From positions 10,998,600-11,062,599 of the forward strand of contig CP137670.1 of the NCBI GenBank assembly GCA_037976565.1: a stretch of DNA of 64,000 bases. Reading direction: 5' to 3'. The notes under the pieces were generated by a model. That model saw nothing but the letters and a program-made list of their open reading frames with translations, was not told the DNA's origin and did not search any database. The DNA comes from Mesocentrotus franciscanus (Eukaryota; Echinodermata; Echinoidea; Camarodonta; Strongylocentrotidae). Position numbers and translations under genes: made by a program. Of this stretch, positions 48,520 to 59,169 are shown one piece after another; the first letter of the stretch is position 1, and every line of letters begins with the position of its first letter.

Positions 48520-50213
48520 TTGTATTATTATCATCATTATTATCAGGACGAATGAACTGTCCCTTTCCAGGAAACCTACTTGGCCACTTATTGTAAGCTG
48601 TGGTCTCTCCTTTTCCATCAAGGCAAGTCTCACTGAAGGGACGGAAGAACTTTTCCCATCCCTCCTTGGAATAGACCCATCCCTCGCCGGACTCAAGAAT
48701 GAGGGTCCTCCCACTGCCGTATGCCATCAACATGCAGAACGATAAATGATGAACCTTGCTAGCGAACCCGCTCGTCTTTTTAAAGGTACACAAGATCTTC
48801 CTGGCCTTCCTGCAGTCTGGAGGGTTCTGGTGGAAAAAAAAAAAACGATCGCAACCACTTTCAAGAAATTGACCTTTGTCATTAGCCTATTGTATTGGCC
48901 TCCGTTAGAAATCGTGTTTGGACGAAGACATTGTACCGTTCACACATCTCAAATTGGGACGCCAATGCTATTGAAATTGCCTTTTTTGCGATCATGTTTT
49001 TCGTTGACCATTTTCCTGATGACATCTTCTCTACCATAAAAACATGTATCTCATGGTAATCTAGAGAAAGCTTACCTAACTAGATCTTTGCCTGTTACTA
49101 TACCCAGTGGCGGATCCAGGGAGGCCTGGGGCCCGGGCCCCTCCCTAGAAAAAAACATGTAAAAACACCCTTTGGGAAAAAAAGGAAGATGGGCCACCTC
49201 CCCTGGCGCTCAAGGGGTGGCGGTGAATTTTTTTCAATTTTCAAAGGCAAATTTTTTTTTTTGCTCACTACCCCCACTCTGAGCGGAAAATCGGCCGGCA
49301 CGGTTTTCAAATTTTCGCACGAAGTGGGCCCCTTTTTCGGCCCCCTCCCTTGCCGCCGGCTGGATCCGCCCCTGACTATACCTGAAGAAAATGGAGTCTC
49401 TGCTGTATAATATATGACAGCTTCCTCAACTCGTCTTGTTTCCATGATGATTTTCCATCCACTTGCCTTAGAGTGTTGTTATCCGACACTTTATACCTGG
49501 GTAGAATTCAAAAGATGAAAAGGGTGGTGAAGACACACCATTCCTTTATCAGAAAGACCAACCAATAAATAAATCAGCAAAGATTTGTTCTTCGTGTAAC
49601 ACTATGTTCATTTACAAAGGATCATGAAGTTTAAGTACCACAAAAGAATTCAAGCTCGAAATATGTAGTGTGATTCAAGGAAACAAAATACTTATATGAA
49701 ACTTATTGATAGGAAACAGACTGTTGTTTTCACTGATGTTTAAGTAGAGTTTAAATATGAACAGTCCATTTTAGAAATAGCTCTCTCTCTCTCTCTGTTT
49801 TTCTCTCTCTCCGTCTCTGTCTCTCTTTCTCCCTTTCTCTCACTATTTGCCATTTTTTTCCGGCAAATCTTTGTCTATTGACGGTAGTACAGAGATTCAG
49901 TTTTATAGGGGAGAAGGGGGGTGGCTAGTGTTCCCTTCCTAGATCTGCCATTGTATATCAATATCATTCTGATAGATAGAAATAAAAGGGATTGGCGAAA
50001 CGAGAGAAAGGTCAATTACTTTGGTTCTTGGGCAGGTTTCCTCAGGTTCATGTACAGTTGACTGACGTTGTGGAGCTCCGGGCGATGTGAGTCCTGCTCA
50101 GGAGACTCAATGTGCTGGATATACCGAGGGGATATTTCTCGTTCAAATACGATGAAAATGCTGATAAGCAAAGCTAGCGTAATCGTCAACAACAACTTGT
50201 ACAAAGTATCCAT
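39868..50213 (-). CDS. FUT8: FUT8-like alpha-1,6-fucosyltransferase, copy 3, seven exons with one frameshift
   Basis: Exons on the minus strand: 50213-50020, 49496-49382, 48826-48580, 46783-46528, 43348-43172, 41885-41731, 40035-39868. Introns are GT-AG with phases as in copy 2. Exon 1 is about two-thirds identical to copy 2 in protein by my count, exon 5 about 85 percent, so the anchor and stem change faster than the catalytic core. Exon 3 keeps the frame broken in copy 2. Exon 6 has a net +4 bases after NISQSA, shifting the frame before the conserved [15 protein letters not shown]. The donor motif reads QVRRTDK instead of HVRRTDK. It ends like copy 2 without an SH3 domain. Probably a pseudogene, unless the insertion is an error. 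Convergent to copy 2. Confidence 0.87.
40481..40702. mobile_element. 222-bp hAT-like MITE with 8-bp target duplication, intron 6 copy 3
   Basis: Ends CAGGGGCGGATGCAG and (inverted) CAGTAGCGGATCCAGG. TGTTTACT at 40473-40480 is repeated at 40703-40710. Copies 1 and 2 (near 5755 and 20650, inverted) show the empty site with one TGTTTACT. Confidence 0.88.
41731..41885 (-). CDS. FUT8: FUT8-like copy 3 exon 6, frameshifted
   Basis: 155 bases against 151 in copies 1 and 2. The frame starts YPDYLFVSDNNISQSA, then a net 4-base gain (CAGAC in place of T, near 41827) moves the conserved RRSEESLMGIIVDLHLLARS into another frame. Confidence 0.85.
43172..43348 (-). CDS. FUT8: FUT8-like copy 3 exon 5, QVRRTDK variant
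   Basis: 177 bases; [20 protein letters not shown]. The histidine of the family motif is glutamine here; both arginines, the lysine and the glutamate aligned with human Glu373 remain. LATDDAGLL keeps the double aspartate that copies 1 and 2 read as DE. Confidence 0.9.
43570..43806 (-). mobile_element. tRNA-derived SINE in intron 4 of copy 3
   Basis: The minus strand starts GGTGTGTTGGCTCAGTCAGT (A box), CCTCACAACCGGGAGG with a plausible CAC anticodon loop, and GGTTCGAACCCC (perfect B box). It then leaves tRNA sequence for a body with GGTTGCTGCTACCTTG and GATAGAGCAATGTCGATC. A tRNA-Val(CAC)-like head plus unrelated body indicates a SINE, not a tRNA gene. Confidence 0.75.
44213..45072. mobile_element. 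860-bp hAT-like element with GGGGCACTT internal repeats
   Basis: AATATATT at 44205-44212 and 45073-45080 is an 8-bp target duplication. One end is TAGGGGGCACC, the other (inverted) CAGAGGCGGCGCTACCCC, hAT-style. The interior is an irregular array of GGGCACTT and AAAGG motifs. A relative occupies 60100-60742 and 63086-63262. Confidence 0.8.
45400..45910. repeat. Polypurine/polypyrimidine tract with 85-bp tandem duplication
   Basis: Purine-rich to about 45500, then long T/C-rich. 45601-45685 is repeated at 45686-45770 almost perfectly (TTTATATGTTTCTTTCTTCC and following). Frames here are low complexity and rejected. Confidence 0.8.
46528..46783 (-). CDS. FUT8: FUT8-like copy 3 exon 4
   Basis: 256 bases; [47 protein letters not shown]. 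Donor GTGAGA. Confidence 0.9.
48270..48545. repeat. ATT/ATC microsatellite in intron 3 of copy 3
   Basis: About 275 bases of ATT/ATC triplets, the inverted, longer homologue of 11041-11193. Confidence 0.88.
48580..48826 (-). CDS. FUT8: FUT8-like copy 3 exon 3, intact frame
   Basis: [54 protein letters not shown]. One codon longer than the repaired length of copy 2 (GEGWVYS against QGWDNP). Donor GTAGGT. Confidence 0.85.
49105..49374. mobile_element. 270-bp hAT-like MITE straddling a splice junction
   Basis: Ends CAGTGGCGGATCCAGG and (inverted) CAGGGGCGGATCCAGC. ACTATACC at 49097-49104 is repeated at 49375-49382. On the minus strand the duplication is the last base of exon 2 plus GTATAGT, the 5' splice site, so a second potential donor now lies on the far side of the element. 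Confidence 0.9.
49382..49496 (-). CDS. FUT8: FUT8-like copy 3 exon 2
   Basis: Encodes [14 protein letters not shown] through RLHFLQ. Its last base is part of the 8-bp target duplication of the hAT-like element at 49105-49374; the donor GTATAGT next to the exon is preserved. Confidence 0.86.
50020..50213 (-). CDS. FUT8: FUT8-like copy 3 exon 1 (signal anchor)
   Basis: ATG at 50213-50211; [20 protein letters not shown], then the stem. 194 bases as in copy 2; donor GTAATT. Confidence 0.85.
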
Positions 50214-50690
50214 GATAACGACTCTCCGTCGTTAAACAACCAAACCTATTTCTGCTTTCTGAATAATAGATTTAGATAATGACATAGACAGTGTTAAATT
50301 CATCTGTATCACAAAAAATATGTCAAAGGTAGTGGTCATTTCAGTTCTCTTGAAAGCAGAAGGTCGTTTTCTCCTCATTCTCCTTCTCCTCCTTCTTTTT
50401 ATTCTTCTTCTTCTCCTCCTCCTCCTTCCCTCCTCAGTTGGAAGGGGTATTGTCGTAATTCAGACATACTCTTTTTTTCTTGATAAATAGCTATAAATGT
50501 ACTAGAATTGCTCAAAAATTTACTAAACTTGAGCAGCAAATAAGCTTGGCTGACATACAGGTATTGGAAATTAGAGTTCAGTGAGCTAGAATGATTGGAC
50601 CTATAGCTACCAAGAGATGGCAGCATTTCACAATGAGGCGGTGGTACATTATTATGTGCATCACCCTATAAACAGAAGAAGTAAGGGCTG
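50214..50690 (-). other. 5' flank of FUT8-like copy 3
   Basis: Inverted match to 8085-8260 and 9239-9638, without the nested MITEs. Includes the polypyrimidine tract at 50365-50435. Homology fades near 50690, which is where the left copy runs into the N gap. Confidence 0.7.
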
Positions 50691-53540
50691 ATCAGTCCAT
50701 AACGACATAGATAACCATGATTCTACACCCTACTATTTTTGTTGTGTGTGTATGCTAACATACATGAGCTTAGACACACGAGCCCAATATCAATTTTCAA
50801 TTCTATTTCACAAATTGAGCAATAATTAAAAATAGCGTATATACGTTGAATTATAATAATACAAATTAGATCAATTTATGTAGCGCAGTTACTTCACTAA
50901 TATAAATAAAAATTACTACATTAAAAAATAGCATATTACATGAATATACACTGGTAGAAAAGTTGCTCGATAGGAAGCAATGAGAAAGGAGGTGATCCTT
51001 GCTAGGGTAAAGGTCTACCGTTCATTACAAATCTCGTATATCATTGTTCAGGTCTGATGGCTCATGCTCATGGCTGCCTTTGCCAATAGACTACCGAAGT
51101 GCAGTAGAACCTTGGCATGAGCTTCGCCGCGAAATAATTCAAGCAACCGGTTGGAAGTCAGTGTTCGGTGCTGGTGTGATCACCACGCCATTGTTAGCTC
51201 AACATTATTTGGAACCAGCAACCTTGACAAGTCGGTCAGTATGACGTCACAATTCGTTACTCTATCAACTCAAGGTATATAGACGACGTCATTTCAAGAA
51301 AGCTTTGTATGCCCCTTTTGATGAAATTTTAATAAATCATAATATGCCCGGAGCGTGCCAATATTTAAAAGTAACCCTATTTCAATCCACGAAAGCTGCT
51401 AAGGCTGTCAGTCTTACCGTAGCCTAGTTTTCAGGTTCAAGCCGTTGTCATTCTGCGTAACGGAATGTCTGAATAGTGAGACAGTGAGGTATACACTTAA
51501 TAGTCCCTGTACTATTTTATAGTAGACCAGCCAAACATAACAAGGAAAAAGATTCAAGAAAGATATTCCATGGCTTTTAGGTAATGCATGGCATCCATGC
51601 TTAAACTCTTGTGAAAACTGCAAGGTATGAGATAGGTATGGCGCAATGAAACATAAAAGTGTCTCTATGCAGGATGCGTATTTTGAGTAGAAAACACACT
51701 GTACATGTAAATCTACAATTAACATGTATCGTTTATGCCAATTCTAACAGGTATTAGCAGTATCATAATTCATGGGACAAAAATGAGAAAAGACCCCACC
51801 CCCTTACACAGAATCTTATTATATATTTTTTTTGTTACGACCCTTAGCTATGCTTGTTTTTCCTAAAGTTGGTGATGGGTGTGACTACTGGAGATGTTAT
51901 CATGATAACAGACCAAGATATAATTTTTAGAAAAAGTCATATATTTGTAATTTAGAAAGTTAATACCACAATGTAAGCGTGTCAATATATGTTTTTAAAG
52001 TTTTTCGCTTGATTACACCCTAAATACAAGTTATTGCAGGAGTCATTCATATTTTAAATGGCTGTTAACTGAAACAATTTTTTGTTTAAGTGTTAAATTT
52101 AAGTTTGCATAATTGTAAATGATTAGTTTCTGTGTCTCTGGTAAATGTGCAAGTTCATAAATGCAATGTGCAAAATGTTGTATGATATAGTGCTTTTAAT
52201 CTTTGTTGGGGGAGGGGGCAAAGTTTGAAAAGAAATATATTTTTTCAGAAATGATATTTATTACAGCCTTAATCATAATTTGTACATTGGAAATGTAAAG
52301 CAGATCAGATACTAAGATAATTTAAAGATACTCGGCATCACCTCTAACATTTTGGGAGAAATTTAGTTGACAATTAAATTTAATTATTTTCTATAATATC
52401 ATTTTGATGCAGTATTACAACTAAAGTAGATTTAGTTGATATAGGGAGCATTTAGTTACCAACTGGGCCGTATGAATAAGGTAAAACCTAATAACGTTTA
52501 ATGAATACCTACTTGTGCCTAATTGACAACTAGAGAGCATTTTAGTTACCACCTAGGCATAGTAAGGTTTTTCGAATATAGGCTGCGGGATCAAAACCAT
52601 GCACTCTACTGACAATGTGTCTTATTTTGTACCAAACACTCCCCTTTTATTATACCACTACCGTGTACTTATAAATGCCAAATGGGTGCTTACGAATGCA
52701 GTTTCGGTTTTGATTAAGTCAATCTTCACACGGAAAATGGGTTCTAATTAAGGCTTGGTGATATCAATATCATATTTCGTATTATAACCAAGCCCTTTAT
52801 TAAAGCAATCTTCTACATACTTTGCTTTAAAGGGATCCGGTAACTTTGTCTCAGATTCTGAAACAAAATCATGGATTTAGCTCATGCTGCAAATATAATT
52901 ATAAACCTTTAGGTCAGTCAGGAACCCAATGACTTTTACAAGCCGATCGCCTGTCTGATTATCAAGATATTTATGATTGGAAATCGAAACCAAATTTTGC
53001 GTTTTCCTAGCGGTTTTCATAACACTACAGTCTATTGGGGGAAACGAGTATGGTAAAACCGGTCACTCAAAGATTTTTTACTTTTTTGAGGCACTTCTTG
53101 ATCATTTTGAAGCTCGATTGTTTTAGGGCTTCAATATTACACCATATCACATAGTACTGGTAACACGTAGGGCCATGTATCTCAGATTTAACATTGTTAA
53201 ACCATGCCTTTAAAGCATATCATATATATAAAACAACAATTCTACTGCTTCATTATGCTTAATTAGCATCTGAACATGTCATCACTTTATTTCCTCTTCC
53301 TGTTTGCCTCCAACACTTCCTCTCACAAACGTATAACTACACCCCATACTACATAGTCTACCCACATACATTCGTTATTTTATGTTTTACTTTTATATCT
53401 CAGTTATGTGTTAAAAATCCAGACATTTTCATACTCAAAGCGATACACAATATATCTCACCCGATATAGAAGTCAGCTGATATTCTAACTTTCGTAATAT
53501 AAATTACGAAGCAATGTTGACAACGTAGAGACTCCGTCGA
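50691..53540. other. No recognised gene
   Basis: AT-rich sequence. A 66-codon frame at 51044-51244 (RSDGSCSWLPLPIDYRSAVE onward) is less AT-rich than its surroundings but matches nothing I know. No repeat ends recognised. Confidence 0.4.
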
Positions 53541-53591
53541 TAATGAACCATTCACCAATATGTAATGCTAATTTGTGCCTCAGCCGCAATC

Positions 53592-54042
53592 AAGATGGTG
53601 CCGAGTTGTATATTGTCCAGCTTCAAACTACTGCATATTGTGGCATTCATATACATTTACAATTTTAGTCGCAAAATTCAATGAATTTTGCATACAATGC
53701 AAAGATATGGCAGGAAAGAAAAACAATATTTTGTCAATTTTCGGTATCACCAACACCCCAAAACTCTCACCGATCGAGGATAGTTCCGTTGTGTCGCAGT
53801 TTAAAGCGCAGGCCGTTGTCTTGGTTCAAGTTGTTTCTGCTGTCGGGCTTCAATTAACTAGCCATGGTTATAAAGCTCGTTATAACATTTTCATTATTAT
53901 GTTATTATTTAGTTTTTTGATGCAGCATAAAAGTATCTCACTGAATTTGAATATCTCTCTGTCTCCTGTCTCTCTGCCTCTACCTCCAGTCTTTCACCTC
54001 CTACTCTCTCTCTCTCTCTCTCTGTCCCTCTTTCTCCTCTAG
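53592..54042 (+). other. Unidentified open region, possible exon
   Basis: A 155-codon frame (53575-54042) contains DMAGKKNNILSIFGITNTPK, SPIEDSSVVSQFKAQAVVLV, then runs into a (TC)n tract. The first 90 codons are not low complexity and could be an exon or a decayed retroelement; I do not recognise the family. In another frame, ATGGTGCCGAG at 53594 has a good start context but only a 29-codon frame. Confidence 0.25.
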
Positions 54043-54299
54043 GCCCACTTTATCTTCGCTCCTCTATCCATTCTTTATCACCCTTCATCAACTACTTTAA
54101 GTATCTTCTTTCACTGGACTTCAAACTATCACGTTTCAAAAATAGGCATTTATTATCATTTTGCTGATGCTTTATGTGGTAATTGAGTACTGATTTGTGA
54201 ATGTAAGCCAATATAAGTAGTATAAGACTATTGGTAATAGCCTGGTAGCAGTACTAGTAGTAGTTGTAGTAGAAGTGGTACACAATAATAAAGAAATAA

Positions 54300-54540
54300 A
54301 GGTACCAATTTTCACCCTTAGGGGTGCAGACCTCTGCAAAAATAGCAGCACTCTATAGAGTGCAATGCAGATTTGCACCCCAATTTGGGGTACAAACTTG
54401 TACCCTAGAGGGAGCATACGTGCACCCTTAGGGGTGCAGACATTTGCTACAATAGCAACACCCTATACGGTGCAATTCTGCACCCTACCTCGAGGTGCAA
54501 ACTTGACCCCTAGAGGGAGCAGATGTGCACCCTCAGATGA
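54300..54540 (+). repeat. Two-unit tandem repeat built from hairpins
   Basis: About 110-bp unit repeated twice. Each unit is a chain of short palindromes: CACCCTTAGGGGTGC, GCACTCTATAGAGTGC, CACCCCAATTTGGGGT, GTACCCTAGAGGGAGC. In unit 2 the same positions have GCACCCTACCTCGAGGTGC and others, with the pairing partly kept. Confidence 0.75.
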
Positions 54541-54714
54541 AGACGTCGAGTCTGCTTGCGCGTTTTTTTAAACCTAGGCAAGCCATCCTATTAATTAATC
54601 AAAGCTGCTTGAAAAGAGGTCATAACCGAATAGACTTCGATAATTTTTTTGGCTTAGCTTCACTATTTATAAAGGCAAGAATATAAAGGAATAATTACTG
54701 GATTTCGAAACCAC

Positions 54715-54785
54715 TACTTTAGGATTATCGTACGCTTACCTTACCGATTGAGCCAACGATGGGTTGATGAACGTTTCTAGGATGG
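54715..54785 (-). repeat. tRNA-like SINE head
   Basis: The minus strand has TTGGCTCAATCGGTAAGG (A box region) and GGTTTCGAAATCC (B box) at tRNA spacing; stems do not close, so it is read as a SINE relic. Confidence 0.45.
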
Positions 54786-54894
54786 TTGGTCTAGGTTAAA
54801 AAAGACGCAGTCCGCTTGCGTATGAAGGTGCTAGGCTGGGCGGTCATAACTAAATATGATCTATGACGTCATGAACGTGACCCGCATCGCTTAA

Positions 54895-55657
54895 CCCTAA
54901 AAAGGCCGGGCTATTTGAGGTCTTAATACGGCCGGAGGGGGCATTATGGCCCCCTAAAAATCTCGGCCGTGAAACGGCCGATGGCCGCGAAAATTTGCAC
55001 GCATGTCAAGTAAGGTGTATAGAATACTATGATGAATTTAATTTTTTGAAATAAATCACTCATTTGCATATTTATGGTAATTTATGCAAATGCAAATAAG
55101 GTCATAAAATTCACCTTTTTACCCATAAATCATATATTCTTTATATTTAAGCATTCTTTTTCACTACATGTATTCGATAGACCATTTGAAACAATAATAC
55201 GACAAAACAATTTGGAAGAGCTAGGTTATTTCTTATGTTATCTCTTGTTTTGATAATTTCTTATGTATTTCACTGTTACTTTAACTTATGTATTTTATTG
55301 TTTTTGTTGTTTTATTTCATTTTTAACTACAATTCAACTATTTTGACTCCCAAAACAAACACCTAAATTCAAACGAGACCCAATAACCAATGTTTTATCT
55401 CATTATAGGAAAAATGACATTTCCATATGTTTTGTACACAAATCACGAAAATGAGCGATTTCGGGCTGACATGCAAAGACAAAAGAAGGACGTTGTAACT
55501 GTACGTCCGATTTTCAAAAATGTTGTTTTAAAAGATGCGCTAGACTCGAAAGAAAAAAATCAGCGAGCGGCGGGGCGCCATCCGAATGCGTTCCCGAACA
55601 ATCAGAAAAATCGCGGAGGAGGGGCCATAATGCCCCCCCCCCCAGGCGTTATTAGGG
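54895..55657. mobile_element. 763-bp piggyBac-like non-autonomous element
   Basis: TTAA at 54891-54894 and 55658-55661; ends CCCTAAAAAGGCC and (inverted) CCCTAATAACGCC. piggyBac ends begin CCCT next to TTAA. Subterminal GGGGGCATTATGGCCCC occurs at both ends. A 102-codon frame inside (55390-55698) runs past the right end and has no recognised domain. Confidence 0.8.
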
Positions 55658-55699
55658 TTAACTTGCGCCGCATGCAATGCAATGGGCAGCGGGAGTAAT

Positions 55700-57100
55700 A
55701 ATTAGGTAGCAGCCCCACATGTAATTACTGCCCATTTTCGTTATTATAAATGCGCCATTATGTAGAACTATCATGCAGTATTTTTGCTCCAGAATTGCAA
55801 CAGCCTATTACTAAAGATTAAATGAACACATGAATGACTTCAAAATATGATTATGTTGATAACATGTCAAATTTATTCAGAAGAAATAAATCCGTCAGAG
55901 ACAATCTTTCTCATTCAAGCTATCGACTCCATTCAGCCTCGAACAAATTACCCAATGCATCCATCCTAGGTCCAATTCCATCCAGCCTACGACCAACTCC
56001 GTTAAGCCTCTCATTAACTCCACATAATATGTACAGTGCATATCAAAAATACCCAACTTTGGTAGATTCCCATTTCAGACTTATGAGCTGTGTGACCTTA
56101 AATTATATTTCATTTTAAATAATAACTAATATCCTGTTTAATATTACCTCATCCTTAACTCTGCTGCAACGCATGACTGAGCAGCTGCATCATTTGTAAA
56201 ATGATGGTTAAAATCATATTGTACCAAGTTCAAACTGAAGCAGTTAACATAGGTCAAAAGCCCTTATGCGCACTACTATTTGAGTCTCAAAAATTTGCTG
56301 ACATAATTATTCGCATTGATTTTCTGAATTAAAAAAGAGAAGGTGACAATGTCAAGTCGGACTTAAGAAAATGCTCATTTACAAGCACAATATATGACAT
56401 TCTCTTTGTTATGATCTCACAATCTTGAATATCTTTTTCATGAAAGGGTACTGTCAATTTTTTTGGTAGTTTATCAAAAAAAAATCTTTCTTGTATTTAC
56501 TACATCTTTGAGGTTAGTAAACCTGTGAGTTTCCATGTGATGTTCGAGACAAAAACTGTATGCACTTTACACATCTTATGCATGTGAAATGATGCAATAG
56601 ACAAGTGAACATAGAGACCTTAGATAATGAGACAAGATATTTGTAGGCTGTTAAAATATGTTTAGGTTATCCTGTCGATTGAAATTATGTCCTTTGAGAG
56701 CTTAGACACATTGGATCACTTTAAACAATGAAGCACTGAAGCATAACGCAAAATTTGACTATTTAAATAATATAATACGGTAACGATAGTTAAACATGAA
56801 TATGACTTGACCCACATTCAGTGCATCTGCCCAAACTTGGTACATGGTGATTTTGACATCAATTTTTTTCAAAACCCTGGTGCTCAGTCATCCGTGGCAG
56901 AAAAATTATGAATATGGTATCATTATACAGAAACAAAAGTTACTCTTTATCATGAAAGAGATTTGAATGTTGAAATAATTATGACTTTTAAATTATACTA
57001 TCAAAGTTGGGTATACCTTTACAAAATATACATATAGGCACTGTGTGGCCTAAAACGATCTCAACAGAGGAGGTGATCCCGGGGGTGGACACACAAAGTC
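55700..57100. other. No recognised gene
   Basis: AT-rich, low feature density. A 94-codon frame at 55834-56118 (serine- and leucine-rich) has no recognisable domain and looks random. Confidence 0.4.
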
Positions 57101-57109
57101 ACCCGTCAG

Positions 57110-57440
57110 CCTCAGTGCCTATCATTCTACTGTTCTCCTTGCTGTACTTCTGCATCACCAGGAACCCCTACATTATATGTCTCTTGTTTGCTTGTGTTTA
57201 ATTTAATTGGATAACCTAAATTAGTATTTATAATGTTGTTACCCCTCCACTTCGGTGATTGAACATGTATCATTTTGTACACTTTTATATCAATTCAGTT
57301 CAATTGTCAGGGCGCACAAGGCATCAAACATCGCTTACCTTGGAGCCTAGGCCAATTCTGTTTAAACCAGTTTAGATCTCTTCATTTATCTTTCAATGTA
57401 TACTGATCTTTATTATGTAATCAGAACTGAATAAATAAAT
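57110..57440 (+). repeat. Third copy of the SINE-like or LINE-tail repeat
   Basis: Shares CTTGCTGTACTTCTGCATCA, GGCATCAAACATCGCTTACC and the AATAAATAAATG end with 30350-30590, but carries an extra segment around 57200-57295. Confidence 0.7.
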
Positions 57441-58545
57441 GAAATAAAATGAAACATTAAAAACAAAAATACTTTCCTTTACCTACAAATTGAAGTGGTC
57501 TTTTTCTTATGAAGCTTAAAATGCACAATATAAAGCTAGGCTATAACAAACATATAGTATTATATATAAAAAAAACGAATCAATAGGACACATTTAATAA
57601 TGGAATGCTTTGATGAAATCCGAGTGCGGAAAAAGTATGAAACCCTACCCGGGTCTACCCGTTTGTGAAGCCGGATATATTCTCTAAGTCGCACGCTTCG
57701 GCGTTGATCATTTTGTCAGGCCAAGTCGGAGAAAAGTTGCGGGTAGTTTCTTGATTGATGACTGGCGCCGCGGTCAAGGAAGAACGTTAACAAAAATGTC
57801 CATTATTTTGTCGAGTTCATAAGTGTATCCATCATTATTTTGATAATCTATGATTTAAATGAATCTTTTTGAGCTATATACTTCATCTACCTTGAACACG
57901 GTTATACAAAAATCCCCAAAGGATTTAATATATATTTAGAACAAATTACCCGCCCCAAACTTGGACAGTTTTAAGCATAACCTAAAACTTTACCCAATGC
58001 GTAGAAGATTTATATATTATCATTTCAATCGCCCTTTGTTATGTTTGTAGTAAATTGTCAACGTGGTGACTCTTTTCTTATCTAGTTTTCTTTTTGTGTA
58101 GGATCGTCTATCAAGGGCTCCCAAATTATTTCCTTGGCGGTCCAGATGTAATTTCCATTAAAGCTAAAAAGTCGAAACAATGGGCAAATCTAGTTTATTT
58201 AACCAATTATTTCCGTAGAAATAAGTTTTTTTTTAAATTAGGTTTGTGATATTTACATACGTGTCTTTACACGTACTTTAATTTCAAGAGATGGGACAGT
58301 CGAAAATTGAAGTTCTGATACAAGTGTAGGGCATATCAGTGGGAAAAGTAGCCTTTTTCCCGAGCAATAAGCTGATCAGACATAGGCACAAATGGAGTGA
58401 TGGCAAGACGAAGGCATTGATGCAAATATTCAGACAAAAATCTTCTCCTAAAATTTACATTAATAAAACTTATATACTGAAGAAAATGAGGCATATTTTT
58501 GCATAGGACTGGTCTATATGTGATATAAGGAAAATTGTTTTAACC
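57441..58545. other. No recognised gene
   Basis: AT-rich, except a GC-richer block at 57610-57790 (CTACCCGGGTCTACCCG and GGCGCCGCGG) that I cannot assign. Confidence 0.4.
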
Positions 58546-58553
58546 CTAAGAGG

Positions 58554-58718
58554 GCCGGGTTATTTTGTTACTCTCTCAGCCGAGGGTGGGGAAGGGGGTC
58601 GTTGCCCTTGGAATCTCGGCCATTAAATTACGAAAAGTTATGAAAATTTGTATATTGATAGAGTATGTCATTAAGAATAAGTCCATGAAATTTCATAAAT
58701 ATGTCTCAAATGGATTTT
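58554..58718 (+). mobile_element. Left end of a second piggyBac-like element, truncated
   Basis: TTAA at 58550-58553, then CCCTAAGAGGGCCGGGTTA and ATCTCGGCCATTAAATTACG, like 54895-55010. The right end was not found; an antisense LINE tail starts at 58719. Confidence 0.65.
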
Positions 58719-59110
58719 GAATCCAATTCAATTCAATTCAAACTTTATTGATTTTAATCTAAACAGATAGGATCATTCTCAATTTTGTACATTGGATAAC
58801 AAATTTTAAAGTTATAGTGAAACATAGATAATTGAGTGTAAGAGTAAAACAGTAGCCAGGAGTGACAAATTAACATACTACTGTATGTCTCACCTGAAAT
58901 ATAATACAGTGATGAGAATAAATTATATTTCTCGTAATACTTTATACAATTTTTCCCCTTTTCTTTTTAAATAAAAAGAAGAAAACAACATATAAATATA
59001 TATACAACATAATAGTAAGACAATATATAATATATATATGTTGTATGATTACCAAACTTAGATGATCCCGACAGCTCGACCCTATTCATATTCCAACTAT
59101 TCACATATCA
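58719..59110 (-). mobile_element. LINE 3'-tail repeat, antisense
   Basis: Starts with ATTCAATTCAATTCAAAC (tail repeats on the minus strand) and matches 34905-35240 and 35770-35850. Confidence 0.65.
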
Positions 59111-59169
59111 GCGAAGTGACAATCCTGCATAGTGTAAGGTGCGTAATATTTGGGGTGATGTTTATTTTG

